This document shows, piece by piece, positions 1 to 21,102 of a DNA stretch of 21,102 nt (position 1 is its first letter; the number at the start of each line of letters is the position of its first letter). A program made the translations under genes and the position numbers. The DNA lies in contig BJOX01000092.1 of NCBI GenBank assembly GCA_009731375.1, positions 659,444 to 680,545 on the forward strand. The letters are read 5' to 3'. The DNA comes from Paulinella micropora (lineage: Eukaryota > Cercozoa > Imbricatea > Euglyphida). The notes below the pieces were generated by a model, which was given only the letters and a program-made list of their open reading frames with translations, was not told the DNA's origin and ran no database searches.

Positions 1-648
1 TGGAGGGCGTGGTGTTCGCGACGGGGGAATCTTGATCCATTCGTTGATGCGTTCCTCGTCTTTGGGCTCTTGATCGTTCTCAGCACCCAGTTCTACCATT
101 TGACTCTTTGAGAGTAAGTTATACTTCCAGTCGTTAGCTTGTCCATTGGTAAATTGCATGAAGAGAGTGGTGTGGCAGACGTCCAAAGTTGCTAAGCGAT
201 CAAAGTGCAGTGGGGTGGCTTGGTGTTTGTTTCGAGGTCGTTGTTTTGCTTGTTGTTGTTCGTTCTTCCCTTCTTCTTCTCTCTTTTTCCAGATACGTTC
301 CATACCTTTGCCATAGGGATCAGGAGGGTTGAATGAGGCACCATATTCCTGCTTTGTGGGTGTAGTGGCTGTAGTGGAGGCCGATTGAGAGCGTGAACGA
401 GCTTGTTCTTGTCTTCCTGTAGAGTGACGAGGGTTGATCTCGTGGCTTTGCTTAGAGCTTTGTTGTGAGGTTGAGTCATGTCGGGTGTGTTGTTCGCTTC
501 TGTGGGTACGTGGTCTGTTGCTGTTTGGAGAATAGCGTCTGTTTGTTCGTGGGGAAGGGGATCGTATCTTGCCTGAGTAGGAGCTATGTTGGCTTCTAGC
601 TGGGCTTCGTCCTCTCTGCTTCTCATGACGACGTCTCGTATCATGCTG
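1..648 (-). CDS. Open frame reaching the window edge, Gag-like composition (partial)
   Basis: 216 codons run from just after TAA at 649-651 to position 1 with no stop. The first 100 residues are Arg/Ser/Gln/Thr-rich and basic. Then come FNPPDPYGKGMERIWKKRE, a Gln/Lys stretch, and a folded-looking part with TLFMQFTNGQANDWKYN, an acidic helix and a Pro/Arg-rich end. A disordered basic segment followed by a short helical module is common in LTR-retrotransposon Gag, but I see no zinc knuckle, protease or polymerase here because the frame leaves the window. The first ATG is at 303 (in GMERIW), so the start must be upstream through a frameshift or splice. Confidence 0.4.
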
Positions 649-767
649 TTATTGGGGTTTATGTCGGTACGTGTTGCAAGGGGAACTCGACCTTCTTCCA
701 CTGTATGGTGAAGTTGACCTGCTTCTCCTTCGGTCTGAGCCATGACGTCTTCGATCTTGATGTCCAT
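192..767 (-). CDS. Minus-strand ORF with ATG, possible Gag N-terminus
   Basis: 191 codons starting MDIKIEDVMAQTEGEAGQ, acidic at the start and Asn/Thr/Gln-rich later, with no transmembrane or catalytic motif. It shares 456 bp with the second frame below. A single-base frameshift between about 600 and 650 would join its first 40 residues to that frame. It could be the N-terminus of a retroelement Gag, a host protein, or a chance frame. No family is recognised. Confidence 0.35.
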   Translation of the reverse strand: MDIKIEDVMAQTEGEAGQLHHTVEEGRVPLATRTDINPNNSMIRDVVMRSREDEAQLEANIAPTQARYDPLPHEQTDAILQTATDHVPTEANNTPDMTQPHNKALSKATRSTLVTLQEDKNKLVHALNRPPLQPLHPQSRNMVPHSTLLIPMAKVWNVSGKREKKKGRTNNNKQNNDLETNTKPPHCTLIA

Positions 768-2829
768 AGTTGTAACTCCTTGAGTCTTCGCCAGAGCGTG
801 AGGGCTTGTCTCTACGAAGATTGCTCATTCGTAGGCGGTCTGGTGAGCCAGACGTGTCGAATCCCGAACCTTAAGGAGGGCGAGGATGCCAATTTAACTT
901 TCAAGAATAGTTATTTATTAACCGGGGTTTACCAGACCACGAGTGACAGTGCTCGCCCCTTTGCTTTGCAATACAAGTAAGTGTAGGGTTTTGTTTTTGG
1001 TTTTAGGGTAAGGGCAAGGTAAAGGGCAGGGTAAGTATGTTCATTAGTGCGTGCGAGCTGTGCTCACTTTGAAGGTTCTGAGAGGGAAGTCTGTGGAAGG
1101 GAATTGGTTTTGGTTGTATTGTAACGGATGTAGTTGTGTTAGAGTAGAAGGTTCGTTCGTACGGCCAGTGAGTGAAAAATACAAGTTGATATGGGTAAAA
1201 GAGGAAATTGTCAAAGTAAAAAGGAAATTGTCAGGTGCACCTGGGAAGGGAAATTACTGGTAAAAATAGAAATAAGTTGGATTTCGCTGTTTTGCTTTGT
1301 AAATAATCGGCCATTATTAAAGGTAAAGGTAAATATTTGTAGTTCCTTAGTGAATTTACTAGTTCCCCCGGTTAGTCAGACCGGGAGCCTGCAGGGCAAG
1401 AAGGAGTATCACAAGTTAGTAGTAATCAAGGCTTCCAAACCTTTGAGCAGTTAATGCTTTGCGATTTACTATGATATAGAGCCGGGTTAGTGCAGGGAGT
1501 TCTCAGTGGCGATGAAGCCAAGTGTCCAGTCACAATATTAATAAGATGATTTCGGAGACAAGTCTCAGAATGCAGAGACAATCTTTAGTATGATTAGTCA
1601 TTGCCATTTCAAAACTGATGAAAGGAAGGAAAAGTGACAGTGGCATCGTCACCAGGCTACTCAAAACTACTGAGAACTATCGTGACTAGCTGCTGGTTCA
1701 GACATTCCAATCTTCACTGAATAAGATGCATCGCTCAATAAAGGTAATAATATGGAAATACGAAAGTTCAGGATTATGAACTTGATTAAATAATAGTGAC
1801 AAAAATGTAATTGATTGCATCCGTCTTTAGGATAAAATTATTAAACTTGAATAATATCAAGTTCAACGTCACGGACTAGTGACTAAAACTGAATTAATAA
1901 TTCTATGCGACTCGAATAACCGGGTTTCCTTGTTCACAAATTTACCGCAACGTGCGTGTTTCACGGGAAAAATATTCATGATAATAGAGAGGGGAAAAGG
2001 CAATAGTTAACTTATGATCTTTTCTAAAAAGAACTTTGACTTGATCGTCACCTTGAAGTCATTCCTGAACGAAATCGAAAACTCAGTTAGTCAAGTCACG
2101 GTGACGGCAAAACGTCGTGCAGAGGAGAATCTAACGGGCCGATCAAAAACAATGAAAAGTTAACGGTAGTAATTTTTGGCAGGTCGTTAGTAGTAAAGTG
2201 CTCAGTCTGATGAAAGTAATATATATGTAAAAATTTCAACACTGATATAAAAAAAGTTTAAGTTATTGACTAAAAAAGTTATATTTGAAGCTGTGAAAAA
2301 AGTTTAACGTATTGAAAAAGTTAGACGTATGACTCAGTAAAAAAAGTTTAACTTTTTAATAAGATATTAATAGAACTTTTTTCAAAGTTCTATATCATAG
2401 AACTTTTTCAACGATACCGTCGGACTCGATGATAGAACTTTTTGTATTAATATATAAAAAGAAAAAAAAATTATAGAGTTTGTGTGTTAACTTGAATGTC
2501 GCCGATTATATCGATTATTAAATATCGTACTATTGTAACATTAATAATTTACGCAAACACTGTATTAAAAGGGGAAATGCTTGCCACTCGTATTAAAAGG
2601 GGAAATGCGGCAATCGTATGCCCGCCATAGTGTGATATTTCTTAAAGTGCTTAACGAATTGAATGATGTTTGATGCAGTAATATCAGTTATGATTAGTTT
2701 TAATACTATTATTACAATGTTAATATTAAATACAAGCCTTCTCAGAAAACAAAACGTATTTCGAAACAGGTATGATCAGTGCATGAAAAAGATTAGCCAA
2801 CTCGTTATTTCTGAGAATCGCCGTCTGCA
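768..2829. other. Non-coding AT-rich region, possible LTR or leader
   Basis: About 2 kb with no convincing gene; plus-strand frames at 705-980, 1051-1263 and 1191-1454 look like chance. Items seen: a stem GTCTGG-TGAG-CCAGAC at 838-853 followed by a T-arm-like gtgtcgaatcccg; a 12-bp repeat (aggaaattgtca) near 1202 and 1222; many aaaaagtt and aactttt runs between 2240 and 2450, partly inverted; and a 19-bp direct repeat at 2562-2580 and 2590-2608. If the left ORFs are Gag, the LTR and primer-binding site should lie here, but I could not place TG..CA ends. Confidence 0.35.
2562..2608. repeat. 19-bp direct repeat, 28-bp period
   Basis: The sequence gtattaaaaggggaaatgc occurs twice exactly, separated by ttgccactc. 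It stands out in an otherwise irregular AT-rich stretch. Confidence 0.8.
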
Positions 2830-3513
2830 AATCAATTAAAAAAAAATAATAATAATATTAATAATAATAATAAAAAAAGAAAGAAAGAAAGAAAGAAACT
2901 TTGCAGACTCTGTGTGATGACTGGAGCCTGAGACCATTTGGTCTCGTGTTGATTAGCGTCGAACAGTCCGAGAGGAGGCGACAAGTCCTGTAAGTAGACG
3001 GCTTGACCCTCCGACTTTCATTTTTTTTTTTTTTCCCGCTACACGGACCATTTGTGTCCCTATCGCAGAAGGTCTGGCAGTTCAAGATAAGAATAAACGT
3101 AGTAGTATGGTATCAATACAAAAGGCAGGGCTGTAGTCATGGTTCAGCTAAATAGGCCGTGCATGTGTGTGTGTGTGTGTGTGTGTCCTGCATGCGACCA
3201 GCAGAGATGAGTCAGAAATTGCTCACGGCACAGCTTCGCAAGGTCAAAAAGAAGTCAACAAGCCAGCATCACAGACGGGAGGTGACGAAAATGAGGTAAG
3301 TTTCCGGGAAAACCGCCGCAAATATCGGTAGGGAAATTTCCGCTGTTTTTTCCCTTTCCCTGTCTGAGTTCTTGTCTTGTCTTGTCTTGTCTTGTATCTC
3401 GTGTGCGAGGGTAAGCCGAAGCAGTTGCCAGTAAAGACAGACCGTGGGAGAAGAAGAGAAGAAGAAGAAGAAGAAGAAGAAGAAGAAGAAGAAGAAGGAA
3501 GAAGACTGTACTA
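2830..3513 (-). other. Probable 3' flank of the PH-TPR gene
   Basis: Mixed sequence after the stop: (AAG)n at 3454-3505, (CTTGT)n at 3370-3394, (GT)n at 3165-3185, (AAT)n and (AAAG)n at 2838-2897. Two hairpins share the same core: gagacc-attt-ggtctc at 2930-2945 and ggac-catttgt-gtcc near 3048-3060. I see no clear polyadenylation hexamer on the minus strand. A weak plus-strand exon candidate is described in the findings. Confidence 0.35.

Positions 3514-21102
<17,589 letters not shown>

Noticed and set aside
813-870. Possible tRNA on plus (hairpin 838-853 and T-arm-like gtgtcgaatcccg)
   Set aside because: No matching acceptor stem or D-arm could be built, and no A box is found at the right distance.
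705-1454. Plus-strand ORFs at 705-980, 1051-1263 and 1191-1454
   Set aside because: Short, with no recognisable motif or splice context. The first is opposite the ATG-bearing minus ORF.

Overview
The window is nuclear DNA of a eukaryote. It contains small exons bounded by GT/AG splice sites, introns made almost wholly of microsatellites, and no bacterial-style genes, ribosome binding sites or operons. The organism cannot be named from the sequence. A large-genome protist or alga with microsatellite-choked introns would fit, but that is an impression. Five runs of N (7873-7894, 8378-8387, 10329-10419, 14530-14539, 17360-17818) show a draft assembly that broke in low-complexity DNA.

Left end, 1-2850: two overlapping minus-strand reading frames. 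One starts with ATG at 767. The other is open from 648 through the window edge and has the composition of a retrotransposon Gag. An AT-rich non-coding stretch of about 2 kb follows, which may be the upstream or LTR side of such an element. From 2850 to 3513 there is mixed unique sequence and simple repeats, probably the 3' flank of the next gene.

Main content, 3514-21102, minus strand: one gene split into 23 exon positions, one of them present three times. I assembled it by hand from islands of non-repetitive sequence. Exons are 23-235 bp, and the internal codon phases agree at every junction. Together the exons give about 490 codons in 17.6 kb. Running N to C the product has a Ser/Pro-rich disordered region, an Arg/Ser-rich segment, a pleckstrin-homology (PH)-like domain interrupted by a Lys/Glu-rich insertion, and at least four tetratricopeptide (TPR) repeats ending in a short basic/acidic tail and a stop. 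The 5' end lies beyond the window.

The most striking structure is in the introns. Nine of the 23 exon positions have extra copies nearby. One exon (beta-strand 1 of the PH domain) is triplicated whole, with identical protein and intact splice sites. All the other copies are fragments and obey one rule: fragments lying upstream of an exon carry its 5' edge, and fragments lying downstream carry its 3' edge. This is the signature of repeated tandem duplication of segments that span exon-intron junctions. In one intron it has produced a ten-copy array of a 3' exon edge with its donor site. The sense strand of most introns is also the pyrimidine-rich, stop-poor strand of the microsatellites.

Other items are a tRNA-derived SINE-like element at about 12320-12565, two minisatellites (41-bp and 46-bp units), a unique 440-bp island at 14630-15070, and homopolymer G/C blocks around gaps that look like assembly artefacts.
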